A stretch of 64,000 bases of DNA from Tumidithrix helvetica (GTDB lineage Bacteria; Cyanobacteriota; Cyanobacteriia; Pseudanabaenales; Pseudanabaenaceae): the NCBI RefSeq assembly GCF_965232925.1, contig NZ_CBDDRA010000005.1, positions 186,001 to 250,000 of the forward strand, written 5' to 3'. Made by a program: the position numbers and the translations under genes. The stretch's first letter is position 1. The number at the start of each line of letters is the position of its first letter. The notes under the pieces were generated by a model. The model ran no database searches. It was not told where the DNA came from and saw only the letters and a program-made list of their open reading frames with translations. This document shows positions 17,272 to 25,718 of this stretch, one piece after another.

Positions 17272-18282
17272 TTACTCTTGAGGTGTAATCTTATGCAGAA
17301 ATTGCGCTAAATCTTCAAACGTACCTGCATAGGTCAAGGTGGGATTGTCATATCCCTTGAGGTTAACAATTTGCTGTTTAAAGGGAAGCAAAACTGCCGC
17401 ATAGGGCGTGTGGGCATAGGTTTTCTCACCCAAGGCGACATCTAAGCCTAGTTCTTTGGTGGCAGACTCTAAACGAAAAGCTGCATTTACCGTATCGCCG
17501 AGTGCCGTATAGTCAGGGTGTTCGCTGGTTCCCATCTGCCCCACCATGGCATAGCCTGTATTCATGCCTGCTCCTACGCGTAGGGTAAAGGGTAGGTCAA
17601 ATTCACTATTGAGCTGATTGCTCATGTCAAACAACGCATGCAGTGCCTGAAAGGCTTTAAGCATTTCTTTGGTAGGTACTTGATCGGTTCCAGGGCTTGT
17701 GGTGTGAATCCAAACTGCCATCACAGCATCGCCGATGTACTTATCTACCCAACTGCCGTAGTGGTTGATAATTTCCCCTGCTTTACGAAACCATGTCCCG
17801 ATTACTTCCGACAGGATATGTTCGTCTAACTGCTGGGTTAACTTTGTGAAATTGCGAATATCAATTACTACCACTGTGATCAAGCGGCGGCTGTGCAGCA
17901 TCACGGTGTCAGTATTTTGCTCTTGAACCAGCCCATCTTCGTTGGGTGCTGTATTGGTTTCAGGGCAAAAAAATTCGAGATTGGTTTCCCCTAGTGTGAT
18001 CCGATCGCCATTTTTTAAACTTACAGGGATGGTCACCCGCCGCCCATTCAAAAACGAACCGTTACGACTACCCAGATCGATCAGGTAGTAAGATCCTTGC
18101 CCAATAATTTGCACCATGGCATGACTGCGTGAGGCACATTTGTCTGATAGAGGAATATCATTTTCGCGATCGCGTCCTAATTTCCACGCACTAGCGTTTA
18201 CTAGTGGGATGTGCTTAATACCACGAGCACCGTGCAACGCGAGATAGGGTTGTGTCTGTAAAGCTGCTTCCGTATCATTCAC
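17272..18282 (-). CDS. FHA domain-containing class III adenylate/guanylate cyclase (copy A)
   Basis: Paralogue of the downstream gene (336 residues, same two domains, colinear). FHA residues LGRDREND, SRSHAMVQ and GSRNGSFLNGRR are intact, as are the cyclase aspartates (VVIDIRNFTKL, KYIGDAVMAVW) and VNAAFRLE. The most divergent part is the linker between the domains (about residues 105-130). Tandem duplication is evident; different phosphopeptide inputs are likely. Whether the two form heterodimers is unknown. Confidence 0.9.
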   Translation of the reverse strand: MNDTEAALQTQPYLALHGARGIKHIPLVNASAWKLGRDRENDIPLSDKCASRSHAMVQIIGQGSYYLIDLGSRNGSFLNGRRVTIPVSLKNGDRITLGETNLEFFCPETNTAPNEDGLVQEQNTDTVMLHSRRLITVVVIDIRNFTKLTQQLDEHILSEVIGTWFRKAGEIINHYGSWVDKYIGDAVMAVWIHTTSPGTDQVPTKEMLKAFQALHALFDMSNQLNSEFDLPFTLRVGAGMNTGYAMVGQMGTSEHPDYTALGDTVNAAFRLESATKELGLDVALGEKTYAHTPYAAVLLPFKQQIVNLKGYDNPTLTYAGTFEDLAQFLHKITPQE

Positions 18283-18504
18283 GAATCTCTCTATCCCCTC
18301 AATTAATCTCTAGGCAACCTACCAATACTGCAAGTGATTAAGAAACATAGCTAACTTTTTTGACAAGTAGCTAAAGCTTTAAGAATAGCCTTAAACATGA
18401 ATTTTCTCTAAAACCCAGATTTCTCACGGCAATAATAGATCGCTGAGAATTTGAGTAAGAGCGACCCTATTATCTTAGCTGTAACCGATTGAGTTTATTT
18501 ATAA

Positions 18505-19374
18505 CTAAGCGAAATATGCCAAGAACGCAAAGAGCAGATCGACAAAAATAGTACCAAATACAGCACCCGCAAATGCCCAATAGCAAACCTGCTTGGAACG
18601 CATGGCGCGACTACCTAACAAGAGTAAAACCGCTGCCAAGCCAAGTGCCCAACCCATGCCCCAACTTGTTTGTACTTGAGATAAGGCACTTTGAAAAATT
18701 GATTGCACCTGTGCGGGGTCGGTCTCGACCTGCATAATCGCCCGCCAATGGGGAAACAAGTTAACCAGATAGAAATATAGATCGGTGACACCCGTGCCAA
18801 AAAGCGAACCGATATAAAACCAGCCGCCAATGCGATATTGCGATTGATTGGGTGTTTGACTGACTGCCCAAATTGCCCAAGGCAAGGCGATCGCTTCGAT
18901 GGGTAAATGCCAAGAAGGTTCCGATCGCAGCCATCCCCAATAGATTGCGCCGCAAAACCAAGTAAGACTAAAGCCCCATAGCAAACTACCCCATAGTTGA
19001 TTTTTGGGATTTTCTCGCAGTTGGCGACTAATCGATAACCAGCCCACCGTCAGCACAATACTCAACCAAGGTGCAAAACGCACGAGGGGAGCTTCAAAAA
19101 AGACGGGTGCAGATACCAAAAAAACAGTTGCCAGCCAAGCCTTCCAATGCAGCGATCGCGAACTTTGCGATCGGGGCTGAGCGAGCGTCGATGCGGGCGG
19201 GAAGGGAAGTAAAGGCAAACCGTCAGTGGTTACCCCCGTCAGTGAGGACAAAGAAGCACTGGACAAGTTGATGCTTTCTTCGGGTAAAAGATGCTCTCTA
19301 ACCTGTTCGGGCTTTTTTTCCTCCTCTGGGAATGCCTCTTCTAAAGCATTTGTGCCAGTGGTATATAAAAACAA
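18505..19374 (-). CDS. DUF3120 family membrane protein
   Basis: A 289-residue cyanobacterial membrane protein. The first 75 residues are polar and low in complexity; about seven hydrophobic segments follow, including SAPVFFEAPLVRFAPWLS and WFCGAIYWGWLR, which match the DUF3120 family. Function is unknown. The long N-terminal extension may be over-predicted; HWKAWLATVFLVSAPVFFEA is where family similarity begins. Confidence 0.8.
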   Translation of the reverse strand: MFLYTTGTNALEEAFPEEEKKPEQVREHLLPEESINLSSASLSSLTGVTTDGLPLLPFPPASTLAQPRSQSSRSLHWKAWLATVFLVSAPVFFEAPLVRFAPWLSIVLTVGWLSISRQLRENPKNQLWGSLLWGFSLTWFCGAIYWGWLRSEPSWHLPIEAIALPWAIWAVSQTPNQSQYRIGGWFYIGSLFGTGVTDLYFYLVNLFPHWRAIMQVETDPAQVQSIFQSALSQVQTSWGMGWALGLAAVLLLLGSRAMRSKQVCYWAFAGAVFGTIFVDLLFAFLAYFA

Positions 19375-19440
19375 ATTTTGTTTAAAGTTATATTTATTAT
19401 TAATCCTTAATATACTAGCAAACGCGATCTTGGTGAAGCG

Positions 19441-19490
19441 AGGTCAGTTGACAGTTATCAGTTGGCAGTTAAGCTATCTATGAGGAATAT
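19441..19490. repeat. Dispersed TGATAACTG-type intergenic repeat
   Basis: The stretch around CAGTTGACAGTTATCAG and GTTGGCAGTT resembles the repeat between rpsE and rplO at 40319-40418, on the opposite strand. Such near-identical short repeats occur between genes in many cyanobacteria. No coding role is seen. Confidence 0.45.
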
Positions 19491-19607
19491 CCATAACTGA
19501 AAAAATCCATTTGCAATCGATCGCGAACAAAGGACAATAAAAAATTCACCGAAAATTTAGTAAAAGAATTGGCAACAAATGCCTGACAACGGACAAATTG
19601 GCTATCC

Positions 19608-20840
19608 ATGACAAAAAGAGTGTTATTTCTCAGTAATGGGCATGGAGAAGATCTAAATGCCAGCTTAGTTTTAAAAGCCTTTCAGCAAAAATACCCAGAG
19701 GTTGAAGTTGCGGCTTTGCCAATTGTGGGAGAGGGGAATTCCTATCTTCGTCTTGATGTCCCTATTATTGCGCCGACGCGATCGCTGCCCTCTGGGGGGT
19801 TTGTCTATATGGACAATCGTAAATTACTTTCTGACCTGCGATCGGGTTTGCTAGGGCTAACTTGGCAACAAATTCAAGCCGCGCGTGCCTATGGTCGTAC
19901 TTGCGATCTGATCTTTGCCGCTGGCGATATTGTGCCTTTGGCGATCGCTCGTCTCACGGGTTGCCCCTATGCTGCCTTTATCGTGTCGTCGTCGAGCTAT
20001 TACGAAAATCGCGTCAGTTTGCCTTTTTTGACCATGCAATTGCTGCGATCTCGTCAATGCCAAGTCATCTTCACCCGAGACGCCTTTAGCGCCCAACAGC
20101 TAAATCAGCGGGGTATTTCCAAAGCCCTATTTGCTGGCTATCCCATCATGGATGTGCTTGAGCCCACGGGCAAAAATTTAGGACTAGTGCCGCAATTGCC
20201 GACGATCGCTTTATTGCCTGGTAGTCGCTTACCCGAATCTGTCCGTAATTTTGGCTTGTTATTAGATCTGGCGATTGAAATTTCCCGTGAATTTGCACCT
20301 CATTCCGTACAGTTTCAAGCTGCCTTGACGCCAAACATGATGTTACCCCAGCAAGGAGTTGAGTCGAATCGAGTAGAGGCATGTTCACCTTTACAAACCG
20401 TAGCATTACAGAAAGGCTGGCAATATCAAGAAAATGGACGGCTCTACCATGCCCAACAGGATGCGATCGTCAACTGCCACTGCGATGCATTTGCCACAAT
20501 TCTGCAAAAATCCGATCTCGTAATTGGGATGGCTGGCACTGCCGTCGAGCAGGCTGTGGGATTGGGTAAACCTGTAATTCAAATCGTGGGGGAAGGGCCT
20601 CAGTTTACCTATCGGTTTGCAGAGGCTCAGATGCGCTTGTTGGGGCGATCGGTGCAGACGATTGGCAAAGCACCAGCGACATCTCAAGACTTGATAGAAA
20701 CAGCTAAACAGGTCAAACAGACTTTAGGGAACGCTGAATACTTACAACAATGTATCCAGAATGGGTTGGAACGGGTTGGCGATCCAGGTGGCTCGGCTCA
20801 AATTGCTGAGATGTTTGCCCACCAGCTCGGAATTGCATAA
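19608..20840 (+). CDS. Lipid-A-disaccharide synthase-related protein
   Basis: A 410-residue cyanobacterial relative of LpxB glycosyltransferases. It opens with VLFLSNGHGEDLNA, the family's characteristic nucleotide-sugar-binding start, and has LLPGSRLPESVRNF (the LPGSR motif shared with LpxB) and, near the end, GMAGTAVEQAVGLGKPV, the donor-binding region of GT-B enzymes. The real substrate in cyanobacteria, which lack conventional lipid A, is unknown. Confidence 0.85.
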   Translation: MTKRVLFLSNGHGEDLNASLVLKAFQQKYPEVEVAALPIVGEGNSYLRLDVPIIAPTRSLPSGGFVYMDNRKLLSDLRSGLLGLTWQQIQAARAYGRTCDLIFAAGDIVPLAIARLTGCPYAAFIVSSSSYYENRVSLPFLTMQLLRSRQCQVIFTRDAFSAQQLNQRGISKALFAGYPIMDVLEPTGKNLGLVPQLPTIALLPGSRLPESVRNFGLLLDLAIEISREFAPHSVQFQAALTPNMMLPQQGVESNRVEACSPLQTVALQKGWQYQENGRLYHAQQDAIVNCHCDAFATILQKSDLVIGMAGTAVEQAVGLGKPVIQIVGEGPQFTYRFAEAQMRLLGRSVQTIGKAPATSQDLIETAKQVKQTLGNAEYLQQCIQNGLERVGDPGGSAQIAEMFAHQLGIA

Positions 20841-20843
20841 AAA

Positions 20844-20883
20844 TGCTCCCGCCTGTTACATCGATAGTTTCAAGGCAGGAGCA
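20844..20883. terminator. Convergent terminator between LpxB-related gene and psbO
   Basis: TGCTCC-C-GCCT (20844-20854) pairs with AGGC-A-GGAGCA (20873-20883). Read on the minus strand it is followed by ATTTTTAT, so it mainly terminates psbO; on the plus strand the T run is weak. Confidence 0.7.
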
Positions 20884-20916
20884 ATTAAGTTTAAAAAAGC
20901 TTACGAAAAAGCAAAA

Positions 20917-21750
20917 CTAGCTGATATTTGCGTAAAAGATGCCACGGATAATGACTTCTTTGGCTTCGATCGCGCCTAAATCTGTACCAGAAAATTGTTC
21001 GCACTCAAATGTGCCAGCAATTTCACCAGTTTCGCTGTTGAGTTTGGCAATTTGGAGAGAAATTTTTCCTTTAGAAGTCCTGTCATCTTTTGTGCTCTTA
21101 GAATAGCTATCGCGTTTACCAGGTAGTGCTTCAGCAGCATCATAACCAATAGCAAGACCGCGACCTTTAGGATCGATAAAGTTCGCACCACGATAGGTAG
21201 GTACGTCTGTTTCACCCTCAAAGTCAGTAGAGGTACTAATTCCAGTAAAACCTGGGCGAGTAGTTGCTGTGAAACCTTTAATCGAGAACAAAATTGCCAC
21301 TCTCTCACCACCAGGCATTTGCACGGTGATGGGCTGGTAGTCCATGCCCTCTTTTTCTGTTAAAGTCAAGCTGCCGTCATCGTTGAGCTTAACCTCTGCC
21401 TTGACATAGTCAAGACTAGAAGTTGCGCGAGTCATCAACTTAGCTGCGACAAACTCAGCCTCTTTGCGCTTATTATTAGATTCCTCTTTAACAAAAAATG
21501 AGGTTGGCTGTAAACACATATTGGTGATCTGCACGCTTCCACCCTTGGGGATTGGAATAATGCTACGACTGCGCGAACTGCTGAAAACATCTGGACAAGT
21601 ATTTGCCAGACCAGTTCCTCTAATCTGATCGTAGGTCAGGGGAAGATTAGTGCCGGCGATCGCACCATCTGTAAACACGATCCCTGAAACGAAAGTTGCT
21701 AAGCTGATACACAAAGCTAAAATCACTTTAGTAAAAGTGCGAAACCTCAT
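20917..21750 (-). CDS. psbO: Photosystem II manganese-stabilising protein PsbO
   Basis: The 33-kDa extrinsic protein on the lumenal side of photosystem II, stabilising the Mn4CaO5 cluster. Starting at the ATG at 21750 (RBS AAGAGG before it) gives 277 residues; an earlier in-frame start at 21795 adds an implausible leader. A Sec signal peptide ends at about AIAG, and the mature N-terminus has LTYDQIRGTGLANTCPDV. Two cysteines (NTCPDV and NMCLQP) match the conserved disulfide. GDR-type loops and the C-terminal barrel strands (GTFECEQFSGTDLGAIEAKE) are intact. Confidence 0.97.
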   Translation of the reverse strand: MRFRTFTKVILALCISLATFVSGIVFTDGAIAGTNLPLTYDQIRGTGLANTCPDVFSSSRSRSIIPIPKGGSVQITNMCLQPTSFFVKEESNNKRKEAEFVAAKLMTRATSSLDYVKAEVKLNDDGSLTLTEKEGMDYQPITVQMPGGERVAILFSIKGFTATTRPGFTGISTSTDFEGETDVPTYRGANFIDPKGRGLAIGYDAAEALPGKRDSYSKSTKDDRTSKGKISLQIAKLNSETGEIAGTFECEQFSGTDLGAIEAKEVIIRGIFYANIS

Positions 21751-21899
21751 AAATAACCTCTTGTTTAACCCGTAAGTAAAACTGAAATAAATCATTGATA
21801 TAAGTTATTGTCGCTTTAAACTGACCCTAGCGTTAAGCGTACAAAAACTTTACTGCAAAATTCCATTCATCATATTACCGTGCAATTGAGGGTACTTGC

Positions 21900-22280
21900 T
21901 TGGAGCAAACGAAAAAGCAAAATCAAGAGGTCGTTAAAAGTGACTCTGGAGAACTAGAGGCGATCGCCGATCGAATCAAATCCTTGGCTCAAAAGCATGA
22001 GGGGAATGCCGTTCAACTTTTAGAGATTTTGCGGGTTCTAGAAAGTTTACATAGTCAGATCTGTAATGACTTATTTCAACCCGCCATGCCCGATAGCCGC
22101 CATGCTCTGTTCGATCTGCTCAGAAACATCGAAGCCAATGGCGGTTGGCCTTATATTTATCGAATAAAACTCAAGGATTTACTGCAAAACCTAGAGGCTT
22201 CAGATCTAGCAAATCTGCAATTCGTCCCAAAGATACCAGAGCAGGTGGATGCTTTAGGTAAAGATCCAAGTGGCAAATAA
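21900..22280 (+). CDS. Conserved cyanobacterial hypothetical protein
   Basis: A 126-residue, mostly helical protein (AIADRIKSLAQKHEGNAVQLLEILRVLESLHSQI) followed by a more conserved-looking LFDLLRNIEANGGWPYIYRIKL. The start is a TTG at 21900 with GAGGG seven bases upstream; no better ATG exists near the beginning. It is divergent from psbO and convergent with aat. Function unknown. Confidence 0.65.
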   Translation: MEQTKKQNQEVVKSDSGELEAIADRIKSLAQKHEGNAVQLLEILRVLESLHSQICNDLFQPAMPDSRHALFDLLRNIEANGGWPYIYRIKLKDLLQNLEASDLANLQFVPKIPEQVDALGKDPSGK

Positions 22281-22296
22281 TAGTTCCTGAGGGGAC

Positions 22297-22884
22297 TCAA
22301 AGCATGGAGCAATTTTGGCGCAGGGCAACCTGTAAAAGCTGTTGGTACTGCTCGTCATCAATTTCATAGGCACCAAACCGCTCTAGATGAGGATTCATCA
22401 TTTGAGCGTCAAATAAAACAAAACCCCGCGATCGCAAATGTTCGACCAACTTGACCATGGCAACTTTTGAGCCTTCGGGAATGCGATAAAACATCGACTC
22501 GCCGATAAAGGCTCCCGCGATCGCAATGCCTAAAATCCCCCCTGCCAACTGCTCCCCCTGCCAAGTCTCAAAGCTATAGGCAAAGCCTGCTTGGTTGAGA
22601 TCGTGGTAGATCTGCTTGAGTTCGGTGGAAATCCAAGTGGTATGGCGATCGGCGCATCCCTCAACTACGCGATCGAAGGCAGTATTAATTTTTACTTCAA
22701 ACCAATTTTGATTAATCGCGCGCCGCAGAGATTTTGGACAATGAAAGCGCTGGTCGAGGGGAATCAATGTGCGGTGATCGGTGTAGTACCATTCCAAAGG
22801 CTCCCCCTCACACTCTGCCATGAGAAAGTGACCTTGTGCGTAGCCATCAATAATGTTGTGAATACTGAGCCTATCGACAGGCAT
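22297..22884 (-). CDS. aat: Leucyl/phenylalanyl-tRNA-protein transferase
   Basis: Adds Leu or Phe from aminoacyl-tRNA to proteins with N-terminal Arg or Lys, marking them for ClpS-ClpAP/ClpCP degradation (N-degron pathway). The 195-residue protein contains the family motifs YAQGHFLMAE, WYYTDHR, GGILGIAIAGAFIGESMF and FDAQMMNPHLERFGA. It is slightly shorter than the E. coli enzyme at the C-terminus. Confidence 0.93.
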   Translation of the reverse strand: MPVDRLSIHNIIDGYAQGHFLMAECEGEPLEWYYTDHRTLIPLDQRFHCPKSLRRAINQNWFEVKINTAFDRVVEGCADRHTTWISTELKQIYHDLNQAGFAYSFETWQGEQLAGGILGIAIAGAFIGESMFYRIPEGSKVAMVKLVEHLRSRGFVLFDAQMMNPHLERFGAYEIDDEQYQQLLQVALRQNCSML

Positions 22885-23430
22885 GTATAAGTCCTAGCTA
22901 AACTACAGAGTCATGACATTATTCTAAATGTAAGTCAATGATGCAGCCAGAATTGCTTGCTTTAATTTAGAGCTAATTTAGAACAATTTGTGAGGGTTTC
23001 AGCATATTTTTGGCTTTTGAATTACAAAGAAATCATGAAGAAAGCTAGGTTGAAATTTAACCCAAAAAAGAAAGATGTAGCAGATTGAGATAACGAGTTA
23101 AAAACTCTAGACTCAAGTGCTACACCTTTCTGAAGTTGATTATTAAATTTGCTTTTATATTCAGAACCTTTATATTCGCTGGTTCCGTTTGATGAGTATT
23201 ATTGTGCCTGAAGTTGCTAAAAAATGGGGATCGCTTAATAATTTCTTTGTATTGTTAGCCACAGAATATTTAGTTAACAAGAATAAGTACTGAAAGCATG
23301 TAAATCTTTCCTTCGCTTTTCTTACATATATTATCCAAAGTAATTCATTCCAGCCTAAGACCTTACGAAGGGTAGTGATTTTGTTGCATATTTCAATCTC
23401 CACATATTTCCATAGGATGAACGGAACTGA
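22885..23430. other. aat / nagA divergent intergenic region with long palindrome
   Basis: 546 bases without a convincing gene. It contains both divergent promoters and an imperfect palindrome at 23071-23129 listed separately. Short open frames here (for example 23170-23403 minus) lack coding features. Confidence 0.5.
23071..23129. repeat. 59-base imperfect palindrome
   Basis: AAAGATGTAGCA (23071-23082) pairs with TGCTACACCTTT (23118-23129) apart from one A/C mismatch, and an inner GAGTT/AACTC pair closes a second stem. It lies between two divergent genes, so it does not terminate either of them. It could be a small RNA, a miniature mobile element or a regulator-binding site. Confidence 0.5.
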
Positions 23431-24519
23431 ATGCTAAGCAATCCTGAGACTAAAATTCCTGCGAATTCAGAAATTATTTGCTACTCCCAAGGAGGGTGCG
23501 ATCTACAAATTAATGGGGCATTGGGTGTAGCCTTTAACGATCTAAGTCGTGGAAATGCCTATAAACTGCCTGAAATTTGTAGCTATCTCTGGCAGCAAGG
23601 TGTCGATGAGTTTTTACCCACTTTAGTGACTACCTCTCTTGAAAAGGTTCATGAATCACTTGGGATCGTTGCTGAGGCTATGGGGAGCGCTTGGCAAGGA
23701 GAAAACAGTGCCAAAATTTTGGGCGTACATCTTGAGGGCCCTTTTCTAAACCCTGATAAGCGAGGTGCTCATCCCAGAGAATATTTGCGATCGCTCAACA
23801 TCCCGCAGATCGAGCAGGTTTTGGGTGATTATGGCGCGATCGTCAAACTAATGACCCTTGCGCCAGAGCTAGATCCCGAGCAAAAGGTAATTCCATTTTT
23901 ACGCGATCGGGGCATTATTGTCAGCCTGGGGCATTCTTGTGCCACAGCGCTGCAAGCAAGACAAGCTTTTGCCCAAGGTGCAACCGCGATTACCCACGCT
24001 TTTAATGCCATGCCGCCGCTCCATCACCGCGAACCTGGACTGTTAGGGGAGGCTCTACTCAATCCTAACGTTTGGTGTGGTCTGATTGCCGATGGTGTCC
24101 ATGTCCATCCCCAAATGGTGGAGATGGTCTATCGCGTTAAATCCGATCCCCCTAACTATTCCACAGAAGACACGAACAATCCATCGTCACTTTTTCTCGT
24201 TAGTGATGCTTTGGCTCCTTTGGGCTTACCTGATGGCAAATACCCTTGGGATCGACGCGAGATCGCAGTAAAAGCAGGAACTGCTCGCCTAGAGGACGGC
24301 ACACTATCGGGTACGACCGTACCCTTACTAGATTGCGTTAAAAATTTGGTGCGTTGGGGCATCTGCAACCCACAACAGGCGATCGCACTTGCGACAGAAT
24401 CACCCCGTCGAGCACTTCAGCGATCGCCCAGTTCTAGGAACGACTTGGCACAGGCACATTCTCATCCTCTAGCTTGGTATTGGCAGAAGAATGGTGATTT
24501 AGCTTGGTATCGCTGCTAG
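23431..24519 (+). CDS. nagA: N-acetylglucosamine-6-phosphate deacetylase
   Basis: Removes acetate from GlcNAc-6-phosphate in amino-sugar and peptidoglycan recycling. The 362-residue amidohydrolase has DLQINGALGVAFND near the start, the metal-binding HLEGPFL, then SLGHSCA, THAFNAM and LIADGVHVHP, and SDALAPLG (catalytic Asp). The N-terminal small domain is slightly short. Its 3' end overlaps convergent accD by 86 bases. Confidence 0.9.
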   Translation: MLSNPETKIPANSEIICYSQGGCDLQINGALGVAFNDLSRGNAYKLPEICSYLWQQGVDEFLPTLVTTSLEKVHESLGIVAEAMGSAWQGENSAKILGVHLEGPFLNPDKRGAHPREYLRSLNIPQIEQVLGDYGAIVKLMTLAPELDPEQKVIPFLRDRGIIVSLGHSCATALQARQAFAQGATAITHAFNAMPPLHHREPGLLGEALLNPNVWCGLIADGVHVHPQMVEMVYRVKSDPPNYSTEDTNNPSSLFLVSDALAPLGLPDGKYPWDRREIAVKAGTARLEDGTLSGTTVPLLDCVKNLVRWGICNPQQAIALATESPRRALQRSPSSRNDLAQAHSHPLAWYWQKNGDLAWYRC

Positions 24520-25462
24520 AAACCTTAGGACTAGAAACGGAAACGGTGGGATTTGTGTGGCTTTGCTCCAAATTATCCTTAACGGCATGTAATCGTAGAA
24601 TCATTGCCAAAGTAGACTTAAGCCGCGTACGGGGTATGACGGAATCTACAAACCCATGACCGAGTAAATACTCAGCCGATTGAAAATCATCAGGAATTTT
24701 TTGTTTGAGCGTTTGTTCGATTACGCGCCTACCCGTAAACCCGATCATTGCCTTGGGTTCAGCCAAAATAATATCGCCTAACATGGCAAAACTAGCAGTT
24801 ACACCACCTGTGGTGGGATTGGTTAAAACAGGGATGTACAGAAGGTTATCCCGACGATGGCGTTCTAGTGCTGCAGAAGTTTTAGCCATCTGCATCAAAC
24901 TGAGAATGCCCTCCTGCATTCTTGCTCCACCTGACGCACAGAATAAAATAACTGGCAAGCGTTTTTGGGTAGCTGATTCAATTAAACGAGTAATTTTTTC
25001 ACCCACAGCAGACCCCATGCTGCCCCCCATAAACCGAAAGTCCATAATCGCTAGTGCGGTTGGATTTCCTTCAATACTGCCGATCCCTGTAACTACCCCT
25101 TCTTCTAAGCCAGTTTTTTGCTTGTATTCTTTGAGGCGATCGCTGTAGGGTTTGCGATCGCGAAATTCTAAAGGATCGCATGAGGACAATTGAGCGTCGA
25201 TCTCTACCCAAGAGCCAACATCTACTAACTGAGCGATGCGATCGGGCGCACTGACTTGGTTATGATGTCCGCATTCAGGACATACCATTAAGTTGGTCCG
25301 TAAATCCTTGATATATGTAAGGACACTGCAAGAACTACATTTATGCCAAAGTCCATCGGGAATTTCACGTTCCTGATATTGAGGTGTTGAATTTTTAACC
25401 TCACGACGATGTACCTCATTGGCACGCGATCGCGTCTCAGCAAACCAATCAAATAGTGACAT
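24434..25462 (-). CDS. accD: Acetyl-CoA carboxylase carboxyltransferase subunit beta
   Basis: Together with AccA it transfers CO2 from carboxybiotin to acetyl-CoA, the first step of fatty-acid synthesis. The ATG at 25462 (SLFDWFAETRS) fits the family; an upstream ATG at 25513 would add an unlikely leader. A four-cysteine zinc finger (CSSC and CPECGHH) lies at about residues 40-65; the crotonase-like core has the ASGGARMQEG oxyanion motif and PTTGGVTASFAMLGDI. The last 50 residues are Ser/Thr/Asn-rich and are encoded in the overlap with nagA. Confidence 0.95.
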   Translation of the reverse strand: MSLFDWFAETRSRANEVHRREVKNSTPQYQEREIPDGLWHKCSSCSVLTYIKDLRTNLMVCPECGHHNQVSAPDRIAQLVDVGSWVEIDAQLSSCDPLEFRDRKPYSDRLKEYKQKTGLEEGVVTGIGSIEGNPTALAIMDFRFMGGSMGSAVGEKITRLIESATQKRLPVILFCASGGARMQEGILSLMQMAKTSAALERHRRDNLLYIPVLTNPTTGGVTASFAMLGDIILAEPKAMIGFTGRRVIEQTLKQKIPDDFQSAEYLLGHGFVDSVIPRTRLKSTLAMILRLHAVKDNLEQSHTNPTVSVSSPKVSSSDTKLNHHSSANTKLEDENVPVPSRS

Positions 25463-25718
25463 AGGGCTTAAAGCAATTAATAGGCGCAATTGACTCAGAC
25501 AGATATCAGACAAATAGGCATTAAGACCTACTACAAGCCCAAGTATGTTGTCATCATATCATCACATTAGAAGCAAGCTAACTGTAAGCTTATTCCTATA
25601 GCTTGGCAGTCTTGATTTTTATATCTAAGAACGAGTAAGTCTCTATTCAAAGATATCCTGTTTTGCAGCCTATTATCGTTTAAGGTCAAATCACCTAGCA
25701 ATGCCGCGATCGCTCAAA

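Noticed and set aside
23170..23403. 77-residue minus-strand frame upstream of nagA
   Set aside because: No conserved pattern; sits in promoter DNA.
24434..25513. Longer accD start at 25513
   Set aside because: The extra 17 residues are unlike AccD N-termini, while SLFDWF at 25462 is canonical.
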